From Candidatus Kuenenia stuttgartensis (GTDB taxonomy: Bacteria > Planctomycetota > Planctomycetia > Isosphaerales > Isosphaeraceae), in the NCBI GenBank assembly GCA_945865635.1, contig CAMBEP010000012.1:1-64000 (forward strand): DNA of 64,000 bases, written 5' to 3'. The notes below the pieces were generated by a model. That model made no database searches and was not told the DNA's origin. It saw only the letters and a list, made by a program, of their open reading frames with translations. Position 1 is the first letter of the stretch. Each line of letters opens with the position of its first letter. Positions 45,844-56,604 of the stretch are shown here, piece by piece. The translations under genes and the position numbers were made by a program.

Positions 45844-46375
45844 AGGTGAAAAGACGGAACCTGATTATTTGACCGGATTAAAACAAGTGTGCAGAAATTG
45901 TGGCGTGCACTTGGAAGTTGTCAAGTCCGACGGCAATCCTGAGAATTATGTCAACAAGGCGATTCAAGTGAGAGAGACTAAAAAGGCCGAATTCGATGAG
46001 ATCTGGTGCGTTTTTGATCAGGATCATCATGCCTCGCACCAGTTGATTATGGCGAAATCCCTCGCCGAGTCCAATGATATCAAACTCGCGATATCCATCC
46101 CGTGCATCGAAGTCTGGCTTTACCTTCATTTCAATGATAATCCGGGATCAGGGACATGCAATGATATTCGACAGAAACTCAGAAAATATGTCCGAAATTA
46201 CGATAAATCCGTTGATTTCGCAAAACACTATAAAAATGGTTATCATGAAGCGGTCAATCGCTCAGTATCTCGGCTCAAATCCGCCGAAGCCGACAATGAT
46301 CTCTGGCGCAACCCATCCACGCACATGCATCTATTATGTGAATCGATTCGTGGCGATTCTGAATTCCAGGCATGA
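45758..46375 (+). CDS. RloB-domain protein (TOPRIM-like effector of an ATPase pair)
   Basis: A 205-residue protein of the RloB family. LILIIHEGEKTEPDYLTGL carries the TOPRIM-like Glu motif, and EIWCVFDQDHH carries D87-x-D89. Both are what a metal-dependent nuclease of this superfamily needs. SIPCIEVWLYLHF is the third family block. It overlaps the ATPase gene by 86 bases in another frame. GGAG 7 bases before the ATG at 45758 favours that start over the ATG at 45752. RloB is the second component of AbiL-like abortive infection systems; nuclease action is inferred. Confidence 0.9.
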   Translation: MSQMKRQRNPSRNTSPTRQKKTLILIIHEGEKTEPDYLTGLKQVCRNCGVHLEVVKSDGNPENYVNKAIQVRETKKAEFDEIWCVFDQDHHASHQLIMAKSLAESNDIKLAISIPCIEVWLYLHFNDNPGSGTCNDIRQKLRKYVRNYDKSVDFAKHYKNGYHEAVNRSVSRLKSAEADNDLWRNPSTHMHLLCESIRGDSEFQA

Positions 46376-46661
46376 AAATCAGCAAATAACCTGTTCAGCA
46401 TTGGCACGCCTCTGTCGGTCGAGGATCTTTTAAAACGCAAGGCCGAATTCTGACCTGAGCGATCCGCCAGAACATTATCAAGGACAAGCCACTCACCATG
46501 CCGCTCTTATTCGACCATAAATCCAAAAAGCTCGCCTTGGCTCATGTGCGGCGCCACGGCCCTGAAGTATAAGGACATGCAGTCCATGGTCCAGGTTGAG
46601 AAGCCGATCCGCAACGGATTTCAGTTCCACGACCATAACCAACACGGAAGAGAGTCGCTCA

Positions 46662-48134
46662 ATGATCGCCGATTTGCCAAATACGGAGCAGCGTAGAGTC
46701 TCTGAGACCCGCGCATTGGTATTCATCACGCTCCTGTCAGGAGCGTTATGCTCAATGATTGCCTTTTATTTTAGCGATAGAACACCCTATTTAGGGTATC
46801 ACGACAGTCCTGACTATATGAGGATGGCGGATAATTTCATAAACCATCAGGTTTTATCGTTGGAAAGCCATGCAGAGGGCAAGCCGTTTTATCCTACAAT
46901 CGCACGCATGCCAGGCTACCCGGTTTTGCTGGGCTTGATAAACCTGCCCTTTGGGAGATCGGAATGGAATATTCCTGTTCTGAATTTAACATCATATCTG
47001 ATGTCATGCCTGATCATTTCGATGATGGCCCATCGATTATTTGGTTTTATTCCAGCCGTGATGACTTCAATACTCACGACATCTCATTTCTCAAGTATTT
47101 ATTACACCTTGACAGGCATGTCTGAATCGAGTGCAAACTTCATTGTCGTCGGCCTGATTTTTATCTACCAGATATTTAAGGGGTCGCATGGAATTAAGGC
47201 TCTGGCCATGATTGGCATGGCGACAGGTGTTGCAGGATTATACAGGGAGCCTTTATTGCCAGTTCTCATGATTGGGTTCGTCACATTTGGGCTTGACTGG
47301 AATTCCAGTTTCCGGAGGAATGTTAGAAAAGTTGCTCTATTTGTGGCATTCGCTCTGACAGCCTATTCACCATGGATATACCGAAATTATAGATTGTCAA
47401 ACCAATTCATACCTGTCACAATTTATGGAAAAGGAACGAACGGAATTCGGTTGTTTCAAGATCATGATCGTATCAGCCTTATGCTTAACTTGACAGACTG
47501 GAAGAAAATTACCCAATTGGAGGTTGCCTTATTGAACATCATCAATGAAAAAATTGGCTACCGTTATCATGTACTGTTTGAAAATCGAGAGAATCAGGTA
47601 CTTATCAAGGATACAGATCTTGTTTCTGATATTGAGAAGTATTTTCCAGATGAGCTGTATGAAACACTTGCCAATGGCCCCGATTTGGCGCCAACCATCA
47701 AATGCGAGATTCTATTTCGTAGATATATGAGCAATGTCACAAAGCCGCTTGAAGCAAACGTATTGTTGAGTCACAAGGCAAAAAAAACAGTTAAAAGATT
47801 GGGACATCTTTACTCTTGTAATGATATGTCGAACTACAGTTCCTTCCGGTATGGCTATTATTCACACAAGTTTATGCAAATCCGGTGGTATTTGTTTGAA
47901 TGTCCGCTTGCTTTGATTGGACTGATTTATGGATTAAGAAATAAGAACACGATGCCGTTTTTAGCGTTTATCCTGCTCTATACCACTTTGATCATGGTCA
48001 AGATGCATATCGAACCCCGCTATGGTTATCTGCCGATTCTATTTATAAAAATATTTACAGACTATGGGCTTTACAGGCTGACGATGGTATTGAAATCGCA
48101 GCGAAACGTCTTATATCCCGTCTCCCAATCATAG
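46662..48134 (+). CDS. Polytopic membrane protein, GT-C/PMT-like glycosyltransferase candidate
   Basis: A 490-residue protein with about 9-11 membrane helices (ALVFITLLSGALCSMIAFYF, CLIISMMAHRLFGFIPAVM, KVALFVAFALTAYSPWIYR). The first loop HDSPDYMRMADNFI and the IARMPGYPVLLGLINLP segment resemble the acidic loop and following helix of PMT/ArnT-type glycosyltransferases that use polyprenyl-phosphate sugars. IEPRYGYLPILFI near the C-terminus is also family-like. A GGAAGAG precedes the ATG at 46662 by about 9 bases. It is AT-rich like the neighbouring defence genes and probably belongs to the surface-sugar island. Confidence 0.8.
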   Translation: MIADLPNTEQRRVSETRALVFITLLSGALCSMIAFYFSDRTPYLGYHDSPDYMRMADNFINHQVLSLESHAEGKPFYPTIARMPGYPVLLGLINLPFGRSEWNIPVLNLTSYLMSCLIISMMAHRLFGFIPAVMTSILTTSHFSSIYYTLTGMSESSANFIVVGLIFIYQIFKGSHGIKALAMIGMATGVAGLYREPLLPVLMIGFVTFGLDWNSSFRRNVRKVALFVAFALTAYSPWIYRNYRLSNQFIPVTIYGKGTNGIRLFQDHDRISLMLNLTDWKKITQLEVALLNIINEKIGYRYHVLFENRENQVLIKDTDLVSDIEKYFPDELYETLANGPDLAPTIKCEILFRRYMSNVTKPLEANVLLSHKAKKTVKRLGHLYSCNDMSNYSSFRYGYYSHKFMQIRWYLFECPLALIGLIYGLRNKNTMPFLAFILLYTTLIMVKMHIEPRYGYLPILFIKIFTDYGLYRLTMVLKSQRNVLYPVSQS

Positions 48135-48290
48135 AAAACAAACCACAAGCCGTCGTTGAACCTCAAAAGCATAGAAGCTGTTTTGTTGCAAACAACGGCT
48201 CGCAAGTGTCGTAAGAATCAGGCATTGCGTGAGTCAATCGCTTGTCGAATTCTGTAATATTATGGGAATTTGCAACCCGTCCGCGATGTT

Positions 48291-49721
48291 TCAAACATGC
48301 AGATCAGCCTGTTGTCTGAGCAAGTGCGGATATCGCTCGCGAATCGGTTCCACCTGGGTGGCGATGAATTCGTCCACCTGTTGCCCTGACCGGCCTATGT
48401 AATCGGCTGGATTCATAGCCGATTCCAGGTCCACATTGGCAAATGTCGGCGTGGTTTTCAGGCGGTCGAGCAGGTCGATCTCTGCCGATTCGCCGGATTT
48501 ATAGGCTTTGACGGCCTCCATCGACTTCTCGCGGATGACTTCGTGCACATCTTGCCGGTCGGCGCCGGCCTTGACAGCGGCCATCATCAGGTTTTCTGTC
48601 GCCATAAAGGGGAGCTCGCGGCGCACGTTGCGTTCAATAATTGAGGTGTTCACCACAATGCCGGGCACCACGTTCAGATAGATTCGCAGAATGGCATCGG
48701 TGGCCAGGAAGGCTTGCGGCAGGATCAGCCTGCGCAGGGCACTGTCGTCAAGCGTCCGTTCCAGCCACTGGGTGGCGGCCGTCTGGGCGGCGGCCTGTGG
48801 CTGGGCCATTACGAAGCGGGCCAGTGAGCACATGCGTTCGGAACGCATCGGGTTTTTCTTATAGGCCATGGCCGAGGAGCCAATCTGGCCTGATTCAAAG
48901 GGCTCGTCCAGCTCCCGGTCGTGGCTTAGAAGTCGCATGTCGGTGCCGAACTTGTGGGCCGTTTCGCCGAGCTGGGCCAGCGTGCTGAGAATTTGGGAGT
49001 CGATCTTGCGGGTATACGTCTGGCCAGAAACGGGAATGACCTCGCCGAAGCCGAAATCGCGGGCGACGCGCTTTTCCAGCTCGACAACCTTGGCATGGTC
49101 GTTATCGAACAGGGCCAGAAAGCTGGCCTGCGTGCCAGTGGTGCCCTTGACGCCCAGGAATTTCAGGTCGGCAATCCGCCGCTCCACTTCCTGAAGGTCC
49201 ATCAGCAAGTCCTGGCACCAGAGGGTGGCCCGCTTGCCCACGGTCACAAGCTGGGCAGGCTGATAGTGGGTATAGCCCAGGCTTGGCTGATTCTTCCAGG
49301 TGAGGGCAAAGTGGGCCATGGCGTCGATGACGCCCACGAGGCTGTCGCGCACCTGAATCAGGGCATCGCGCAATTGGACAAGGTCGCCATTGTCGGTCAC
49401 ATAGCAGCTTGTGGCGCCCAAGTGTATGATGGGCCTGGCTTTGGGTGCCACATCGCCGAAGGCGTGGACGTGGGCCATGACATCGTGGCGGAGCTTCTTT
49501 TCGTAATCGGCCACTTTGGGGAAGTCGATGTCGTCCAAGTGGGCGGCCATTTCCTCCACCTGATCTTGCGAAATGGGCAGGCCAAGCTCGTGTTCCGCCC
49601 TGGCCAGGGCTAGCCAAAGCCGCCGCCATAAGCCATATCGGGTTTGAGACGACCAGAGACGGCTCATCTCTTGAGAGGCATAGCGGGTCACAAGGACGTT
49701 GTCGAAGCTTGGGCTGGTCAT
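48291..49721 (-). CDS. purB: Adenylosuccinate lyase
   Basis: Cleaves succinyl-AICAR and adenylosuccinate in purine synthesis. At 476 residues it is the longer, eukaryote-like form. The family signature is GSSAMAYKKNPMRSE; other blocks are KARPIIHLGATSCYVTDNGD, LGYTHYQPAQLVTVGKR and GTTGTQASFLALF. The gene stands alone on the minus strand, converging with the membrane protein gene at 46662. Start ATG at 49721. Confidence 0.97.
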   Translation of the reverse strand: MTSPSFDNVLVTRYASQEMSRLWSSQTRYGLWRRLWLALARAEHELGLPISQDQVEEMAAHLDDIDFPKVADYEKKLRHDVMAHVHAFGDVAPKARPIIHLGATSCYVTDNGDLVQLRDALIQVRDSLVGVIDAMAHFALTWKNQPSLGYTHYQPAQLVTVGKRATLWCQDLLMDLQEVERRIADLKFLGVKGTTGTQASFLALFDNDHAKVVELEKRVARDFGFGEVIPVSGQTYTRKIDSQILSTLAQLGETAHKFGTDMRLLSHDRELDEPFESGQIGSSAMAYKKNPMRSERMCSLARFVMAQPQAAAQTAATQWLERTLDDSALRRLILPQAFLATDAILRIYLNVVPGIVVNTSIIERNVRRELPFMATENLMMAAVKAGADRQDVHEVIREKSMEAVKAYKSGESAEIDLLDRLKTTPTFANVDLESAMNPADYIGRSGQQVDEFIATQVEPIRERYPHLLRQQADLHV

Positions 49722-50010
49722 GAATTTGTAGGAATCTATAGGGTGCAGATTGAGGCTGTGATGAGTTGGCGTTCTTGTCGGATCTAGCGGATATTATGAA
49801 GCAAAGGCTGAAAAAGTGGAATGATTATTTTGGGAGAGCCATGAATGGACCAACCCAAGCAAGCCTGCCGAGCACACCAGATGAATTATTTGCGAAACGG
49901 CTTTACCAGCCTTTTGACAGTCGGATATCAACTTAAACCTTCAACATGGCCATGGTTTTTGGCTTTTTTGAAATGGAATTGAAATCGACTTCCAGTTCGG
50001 CCTAACCGAT
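49722..50010. other. Intergenic region
   Basis: A 289-base spacer upstream of purB. Nothing beyond a presumed promoter was seen. Confidence 0.4.
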
Positions 50011-51159
50011 TTATCTTGCCTGTTTTGCCAGGCGTGCCAGTTGGGTTTTGCGGTTTGAGACGGGCCGCACGACCATTTTGTGGCCGGTTTTGGCAGGAGT
50101 CAGAGGCTTGAACGGGGCCGGGGCGGTTTCGTTTCGTAATGCTTGCGCAGCAGGCGGTTTTGAGGCTTGCGGGCTGGCTGGTTTTGTCGCTGCAACCTCA
50201 TTAATTGTAGATGCTTGCAATGGTTTAGAATCTGCAGTGGCCTGGGCGGGCAGGCGATGGGTATAGACGGTGGCCGGGCTTGTCTCAGCGCGTTCACACT
50301 TGCGTTTTTCCAGCTCTTTCTGGATCCGCTCCGAGCGATTATAGGCGGCTGTGCGATATCGCATGGCCAGCATGGCGGCTCTGATGCCGCGTGGGTCGTG
50401 CAGGCCGAATCCGGCGCTGGCGGCTTTGAAGAGGCGGCGGCGATCGTCGAATTGTTCTTTCAGGTGGCTGATTCGGCCGGCCACTCTTGCCAGTTCGCGG
50501 CCAAGTTTGGCCGTCAGCTCTGCGCGGGCCTTTTCGGCATTGGGGGCTTGGGCGTGGTGGTGGCGGGCCAGAAGTTCGGCCCGATCTTGAGAAAGCGGCT
50601 GACTTTGGGCAGCCCATTGGTTGATCTCTGCTTCCGGATCTTCAACCAGGGCCAGGTGCAGGCCCATCATCTGGCCGGCCTGAGTTGAAAGCGTGTCAAG
50701 CCGCCAGTCTTCGCCCACTGCGTTAATGCAATCGGTGATCTGCTGAAATGAAATCGGCAGGTTTTGGGACAAGGTTGTCAGAACGCTTTGAAAGAGGCCT
50801 TGCAGTTGAACGGAGCCCAGATACGACTCTGTCAACCGGAATTGGTTCAGCCCGGGGCTTGTGCGCAGGCCCGCCAGGTCGTCGCGGCATTTGGCAGAGG
50901 CCTGTTCGGCGAAGAGATCATCGGCGATGGAGAGTTCATAAGCCTTGTTTTCATAAAATCTTCGGTCGTGTTCATAATTCTGCCAAAGGGCCACGGCCAG
51001 CTCGGCCACCAGGCTGGTCTCATCGCTGGTCTGAGGTTGGTGCAGCGAGGTCAGGTCGATCCTGATTGACTCGACAAAATCCCTGGCATGGTCTGGCACA
51101 AAGGTGAGGCTTGTCAGCCCATGTTTCACAGCATTTAAAGCCGATTTCGTTGCGGTCAT
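50011..51159 (-). CDS. Planctomycete-type helical protein of unknown function
   Basis: A 382-residue cytosolic, helical, Ala/Gln/Arg-rich protein. It begins MTATKSALNAVKHGLTSL; the NAxKHGL motif marks a family widespread and multicopy in planctomycetes. A region near the C-terminus (AMRYRTAAYNRSERIQKELE) matches the fragment at the window start, indicating paralogues. The C-terminus is Pro/Ala/Lys-rich. The frame runs upstream to 51339, but GGAGAG about 7-8 bases before the ATG at 51159 marks the likely start. Function unknown. Confidence 0.75.
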   Translation of the reverse strand: MTATKSALNAVKHGLTSLTFVPDHARDFVESIRIDLTSLHQPQTSDETSLVAELAVALWQNYEHDRRFYENKAYELSIADDLFAEQASAKCRDDLAGLRTSPGLNQFRLTESYLGSVQLQGLFQSVLTTLSQNLPISFQQITDCINAVGEDWRLDTLSTQAGQMMGLHLALVEDPEAEINQWAAQSQPLSQDRAELLARHHHAQAPNAEKARAELTAKLGRELARVAGRISHLKEQFDDRRRLFKAASAGFGLHDPRGIRAAMLAMRYRTAAYNRSERIQKELEKRKCERAETSPATVYTHRLPAQATADSKPLQASTINEVAATKPASPQASKPPAAQALRNETAPAPFKPLTPAKTGHKMVVRPVSNRKTQLARLAKQAR

Positions 51160-51513
51160 ACCTGTTCTCTCCAGACTGTCTTGCATGAACGGGACTGCGG
51201 TTACGGAAGCAGGCCTTATGCGGTTCTCAAATCGCATAGAGCCGGATGTAAGACTTATCGGAATCCCGTACAAAGGAAATTTTGCTCTTTTTTTAAAAAT
51301 GTTAGAGATTTTTTTGTGGTGAACCCATGGCGCCTGCAAGGAATTATAAAGGTGTCATGAGGCGTTTATGTTCATTTCGGGCTTGCTTGGGGGCGTGTTT
51401 TGATTTTCAAGCCGATTGATATTGACCCTTTTGTGGCCAATTTCAAAACGGTTCCTGACACCTTTTGAGTTCTCGTAAATTGTCGCTACATGCCCAAAAA
51501 TGGCGTCAAGCCG
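51160..51513. other. Intergenic region
   Basis: Upstream of the planctomycete-family gene. Contains small frames without ribosome sites and no recognised element before the dispersed repeat starts at 51514. Confidence 0.4.
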
Positions 51514-51740
51514 ATTATACTCTTCGCGGCCATGAATGGCACTTTTTGATCGAGACGATGCCGGAGGCATCTCAGCCAGTAGCCGGTGGTTGAGGAGCGG
51601 CAGCGACGACACCACCGGACGACGACGCGACATAAGGTCTTGCACCCCTGCCGGGGTGCCAGCAGCTTTTTTTTAGACCTTATGACCGGTGGTGTCGCTT
51701 CGCTCAACCACCGGCTACTGGCTTTGATGCCTCCGGCATC
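51514..51740 (+). repeat. Dispersed nested-palindrome element, full-length copy B (MITE-like)
   Basis: The outer arms 51557-51594 and 51703-51740 are 38-base inverted repeats with 36 matches, each itself starting with a GATGCCGGAGGCATC palindrome. Inside lie further nested pairs: CGACACCACCGG (51607-51618) with CCGGTGGTGTCG (51686-51697), CATAAGGTCT (51631) with AGACCTTATG (51675), and a central hairpin GCACCCC-TGCC-GGGGTGC (51642-51659) followed by CAGCAGC and T8. The leading 43 bases (51514-51556) are also shared with copies A and C. No protein is encoded. Confidence 0.9.
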
Positions 51741-51777
51741 ATTCTGATACGATGTATCATGTGTGGCCGCGACAACT

Positions 51778-52818
51778 TTAGTAATCGTTGGCTGAAACGA
51801 CTTCGCCTCCTGAGATGGTACCAATGGCACGCCACACGGCGCCTGAGAGGCTCTCTTTGATAAACCGTACCGAGCCATCGCCAAATAATGTGTTCACACC
51901 GCCAGGGTGCATGCTTTTGGCTGTGATGGACGCAAAGGTCGGGCCACCTTTTTTCTCTCTCTGTCCTGTGATATCAAACTCCTGTCGAATTCCGCCAGGT
52001 GTTGTGCCCCAAATCTTTCGGTTCGGGGTCCATGCTGTCGTTATGCCCGTGTGGTGCGCCTGGCCATCTGTCCACTCTGAGTGGCCTGCTTTGAGTTCAC
52101 ATGCAGCCCCACCCTGAATTTCGGGCAAAAGGCTCTCTGGCGATTGACTTGGATCAGGAATCTGGTTGGGGTTGTTCACGCGTATCAGGCCGCCGCAATC
52201 TCGATAAATTGGTTGTTTGGCCAGTGCCTCGGATGCCATCATCGTGTTTGAAAGCCCATCGGTAAATTCATTCGCCCTGCGGCTTCTGTTCGGCCCGAAG
52301 GCGCATCGATTGTTCTGGGAACCAAAACCGCCCCAAACGTACCAGTCGCCCATGACCCAGCCATAGTTGGTCACATTCGAGATGCCGACATTGGCACTGG
52401 CCGGATTGGGATCAGGTTCCGAAGGGCAGATCAGAAGCCCGATTTTTAAAGAGGCAACAGTGATGTTCTGCGTAGATTCGGCTGCAAATGAGAAATTGGC
52501 AAGGTTGAAGGTGTTGCCATGTTCCACAAGCGGCAAAAGTCGTGCATGAATGCTCCATCCAATCCAATTACGAACAGTGTTGCCCGATCCTTCCAACACG
52601 ATCGATGGCGGGAATGCACCCACGATGGATTCATAATTATGCATGGCCAGGCCGAGTTGCTTCAGGTTGTTCACGCACGATGCCCGTCTGGCCGCTTCAC
52701 GAGCCGACTGGACAGCCGGCAATAAAAGCGAAATAAGCACTGAAATGATGGCAATAACGACCAGCAATTCGATTATGGTGAATCCCGATTTCACTGGCTT
52801 ATTGATTGTTCCAAGCAT
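51778..52818 (-). CDS. DUF1559 prepilin-like protein
   Basis: A 346-residue member of the DUF1559 family, which is hugely expanded in planctomycetes. The N-terminus [20 protein letters not shown] is a type IV pilin-like methylation motif and helix. The body has [20 protein letters not shown] and the C-terminus [18 protein letters not shown], both family hallmarks. It is probably secreted or assembled through a type II/IV pilus-like machine; its role is unknown. GGAG before the ATG at 52818 favours that start over one 6 codons upstream. Confidence 0.95.
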   Translation of the reverse strand: MLGTINKPVKSGFTIIELLVVIAIISVLISLLLPAVQSAREAARRASCVNNLKQLGLAMHNYESIVGAFPPSIVLEGSGNTVRNWIGWSIHARLLPLVEHGNTFNLANFSFAAESTQNITVASLKIGLLICPSEPDPNPASANVGISNVTNYGWVMGDWYVWGGFGSQNNRCAFGPNRSRRANEFTDGLSNTMMASEALAKQPIYRDCGGLIRVNNPNQIPDPSQSPESLLPEIQGGAACELKAGHSEWTDGQAHHTGITTAWTPNRKIWGTTPGGIRQEFDITGQREKKGGPTFASITAKSMHPGGVNTLFGDGSVRFIKESLSGAVWRAIGTISGGEVVSANDY

Positions 52819-53034
52819 GATCCCAGCTCCATACATTCGATGTGTTGCAAAACGGCTAGTGTATCATAGCGTCAGGAAAGCATGTTGGTCATGAAATAAC
52901 AAAGAAAATTTGATGAATTGACGCATCTCAATAAATCCAGGTTCTCAATGTTGTAAGCACTTTAAATATTAGGAATTAATGGAAACTTTGCTCACGAATC
53001 ACACTTGATGCAAGATTGAGACTATTAATATAAG

Positions 53035-53829
53035 TCATTGCTGCAAAATGGTGTACACGGTTTTAAAGTAGGATGATTCTTTTTGGTCTGGCCTGAATTC
53101 CGAGTGTATCAGGGTGGAATCCAGGCAAGTTGCCAGACCTTCAGAAAGTATCGTGGATGGACGTCGTGTTTTTTGACCTGCGGATTCAAAGCTTCGGGGC
53201 GGATTGGCATATGTTAAACTTTCAGCGGCGATCGCCGACCATATGGCCCCATTGAGCATGTATGCCCGCCGTGGATCTCCACTTTGGTATCCATCAAGGG
53301 CCGATGAATGGTTCTCAGCGGCGAGAGCCTCTCCCGCACTTTTCATGATTTTGGCAATGGCTGGATCGTTCGGCATGACAAACGCAGCCAAAAGTGCGCT
53401 CATGGTTCCCAATCCACCCCATTCGTCGCGGGCAAGAATTCGGATTTCGTTTGCTAGAGTTGCGATTATTCTCTTGTCAAAACGAAGTTCTAGCTTGACT
53501 TGACCGCGCTCGGCTTCATTCAGCCTATTTAAATAGCCAGCGTCAAGTTCGATCCTGAGATCCGTAATTGCAAGTTCAGTTCCGGGATCAATCCGTTCGA
53601 TCACCCATTTTCTTGGTTGTGCGAAGGCAGGTTCGATTCTCATTTCCATTTGCAAATTATGCAGAGGCTTATGGCTGTCATTCCGGATAACCAATGATCT
53701 CAGAAACGGCACTGAGTTTTGCCAGCTTGCGTAATTGATACACTCGTTCAAAATGATAGTCATCGATACAGCGGAATTTGCCAAATCTGCGGATTCTGTA
53801 AGTTTTGTCGGTTTATTCTCGATGTCCAT
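53035..53829 (-). pseudogene. Truncated N-terminus of a giant DUF4011-type helicase protein
   Basis: The 264-residue frame matches the first domain of DUF4011/DUF3320-type superfamily I helicase proteins, normally about 1500-2000 residues. Conserved blocks are NYASWQNSVPFLRSLVIRN, YLNRLNEAERGQ, ARDEWGGLGTMSALLAAFVM, SSALDGYQSGDPRRAYMLNG, LTYANPPRSFE and a CLDSTL that in full proteins continues into the rest of the domain. Here it degenerates 20 residues later and ends. Helicase and nuclease domains are absent. Some relatives act in anti-phage defence. It may be an inactive relic or a stand-alone product. Confidence 0.7.
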
Positions 53830-54193
53830 GATTTTATTGTCCCAAAATTATGTAGAGATAAGAGAAAGAGATGAATTACCCATGCTTCAGAGGCGAAAGG
53901 TGTCTGCTTGAGTCGATGTTTTCAGGAAGTGTTCATCGAGGGCGCAGCACCCAGAGATTGGTAGAATCAGGAACTAATGATATCATGACAGACAGACAGA
54001 AGTCTCTATTGATGCGTAATTAATTAAAATATCCACCCGAATTCGAGTCGGAGTCAGTCCTTGGTTTTACGACATTGACGCATCATCCCAAAAGCTACCT
54101 GAACAAAAGAATCACAGGACAACCGAAAATAACAGCCAGACTGGACAAAATCTGGCAGCAGGGAACAGTTCCCTGCTGCCACGCAATGGCGGA
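53830..54193. other. Intergenic region
   Basis: About 364 bases between ahcY and the DUF4011 remnant, AT-rich in the middle. The only structured piece is the hairpin at 54154-54180. Confidence 0.45.
54154..54180 (-). terminator. Probable terminator of ahcY
   Basis: GGCAGCAGGGAA (54154-54165) and TTCCCTGCTGCC (54169-54180) form a perfect 12-bp stem with a 3-base loop. On the minus strand, AGATTTTG follows, a short T tract. It lies just downstream of the ahcY stop. Confidence 0.75.
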
Positions 54194-55621
<1,428 letters not shown>

Positions 55622-55638
55622 AGTCTCCAGTAACGATG

Positions 55639-55722
55639 AACGGGCGCCGTTACAAGGGGTTAACCATCTCAGCGAGCCTGGCAGGAACGCCCATGCGTAC
55701 CGTCGCAGCGCCCCTCGGAGAG
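55639..55722 (-). promoter_or_regulatory. S-adenosylhomocysteine (SAH) riboswitch
   Basis: Read on the minus strand the leader contains CCGAGGGGCGCTGCGACGG, then TGCCAGGCTCGCTGAGATGG and AACGGCGCCCGTT. These are the conserved segments of the SAH riboswitch in the right order, and they sit directly upstream of ahcY, its usual target. The ribosome site GGAG follows 12 bases after the element, so the switch may act on translation or on transcription; the sequence does not decide. The known class turns genes on when SAH is bound. Confidence 0.92.
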
Positions 55723-55772
55723 ATAGCGAGTTAACTGACCTTAGTACAAGTCAGCGTGTAAATGCCAAATTA

Positions 55773-55778
55773 ATTATA
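55773..55778 (-). promoter_or_regulatory. Candidate -10 box for ahcY leader
   Basis: TATAAT on the minus strand lies about 50 bases before the riboswitch start. A TTGACA is 10 bases upstream, too close for a standard pair, so only the -10 is proposed. Confidence 0.35.
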
Positions 55779-56290
55779 GACAACTTTGTGTCAAAAGTCT
55801 CTGGTTGACCGAATTCTATTTTTGACTTGATCAGAATACAAAGACTTGCAAGGCTTTAAGGTGGGTGGTCGGAGTGTGCCGATAGGAAGGAGCGGGCAGA
55901 ACGACGCCAAGCCCAGGCTCAATTCTTCGGGCCGCTGAGAGGCCGTGGCACGATGATTTGGAAAGGCACGGAATGGGTGGCCTAATGCATTGACAGTATG
56001 GACCGATGGTCAAGCTTGCGGCAGGATCCTTAGGGGCTCATGGTTTTTTTTCAACAGATGGATTTGAGCAACACTTGTCCGGTTTTATGAAAGAGAGGAT
56101 TTGGAACACGGATAGGGGGGATTGGTGGAGTGGGCGTGCGAGTGCCCGGCCTTTTTTTTTGGGAGGGGCATGTCATGCATTGGCTTTTTCGCTTGAAGAA
56201 AAGGCTTTGGCTCAGGCAAAATGAATTACGAGACATTGTTTTATCGTCTGGGCGGTCACAAATGACACATTTCGCATCTAAAGGATGAAG
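55779..56290. other. Intergenic region upstream of ahcY
   Basis: No gene supported. The stretch between ahcY and the 56605 gene is divided by repeat copy C. Confidence 0.4.
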
Positions 56291-56495
56291 GGGGCCTCAG
56301 AAGCCTCTAGCCGGTGGTTAAGCGGCGCGACACCACCAGATTTGCATGCGAGAATAAAAGCTGCTGGCTCTCCGGTCGGGGGGCAAAATCTTGGGCGCGT
56401 CGTCGTCCGGTGGTGTCGTCGCTGCCGCTCCTCAACCATCGGCTACAGGCTGCGATGCCTCCAGCATCGCTAAAAAAGCTGTCGTTCATGGCTGC
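56291..56495 (-). repeat. Dispersed nested-palindrome element, copy C
   Basis: An inverted, diverged copy of the element at 51514-51740. AGCCGGTGGTT (56309-56319) and CTCAACCATCGGCTACAGGCT form its arms, GATGCCTCCAGCATC (56454-56468) is the end palindrome, and the shared flank finishes near TTCATGGCTGC (56484-56494). The centre is rearranged relative to copy B. Confidence 0.75.
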
Positions 56496-56604
56496 TCAAA
56501 AGATAAAAACAGTCCGCAAGGGCATTGCTCAGCCAATGCTTGCACTGACTTGTGGAGGATTGGTTTATTGTGAGCTTGGATTGTGAGCTGAGTGGCGGGT
56601 TTTG

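Noticed and set aside
46493-46661. Small frames between RloB and the membrane protein
   Set aside because: One 24-codon ATG frame (MPLLFDHKS...) and an antisense frame; too short and unsupported.
51355-51645. 96-codon frame across repeat copy B
   Set aside because: Lies largely within the palindromic element and its flank; not protein-like.
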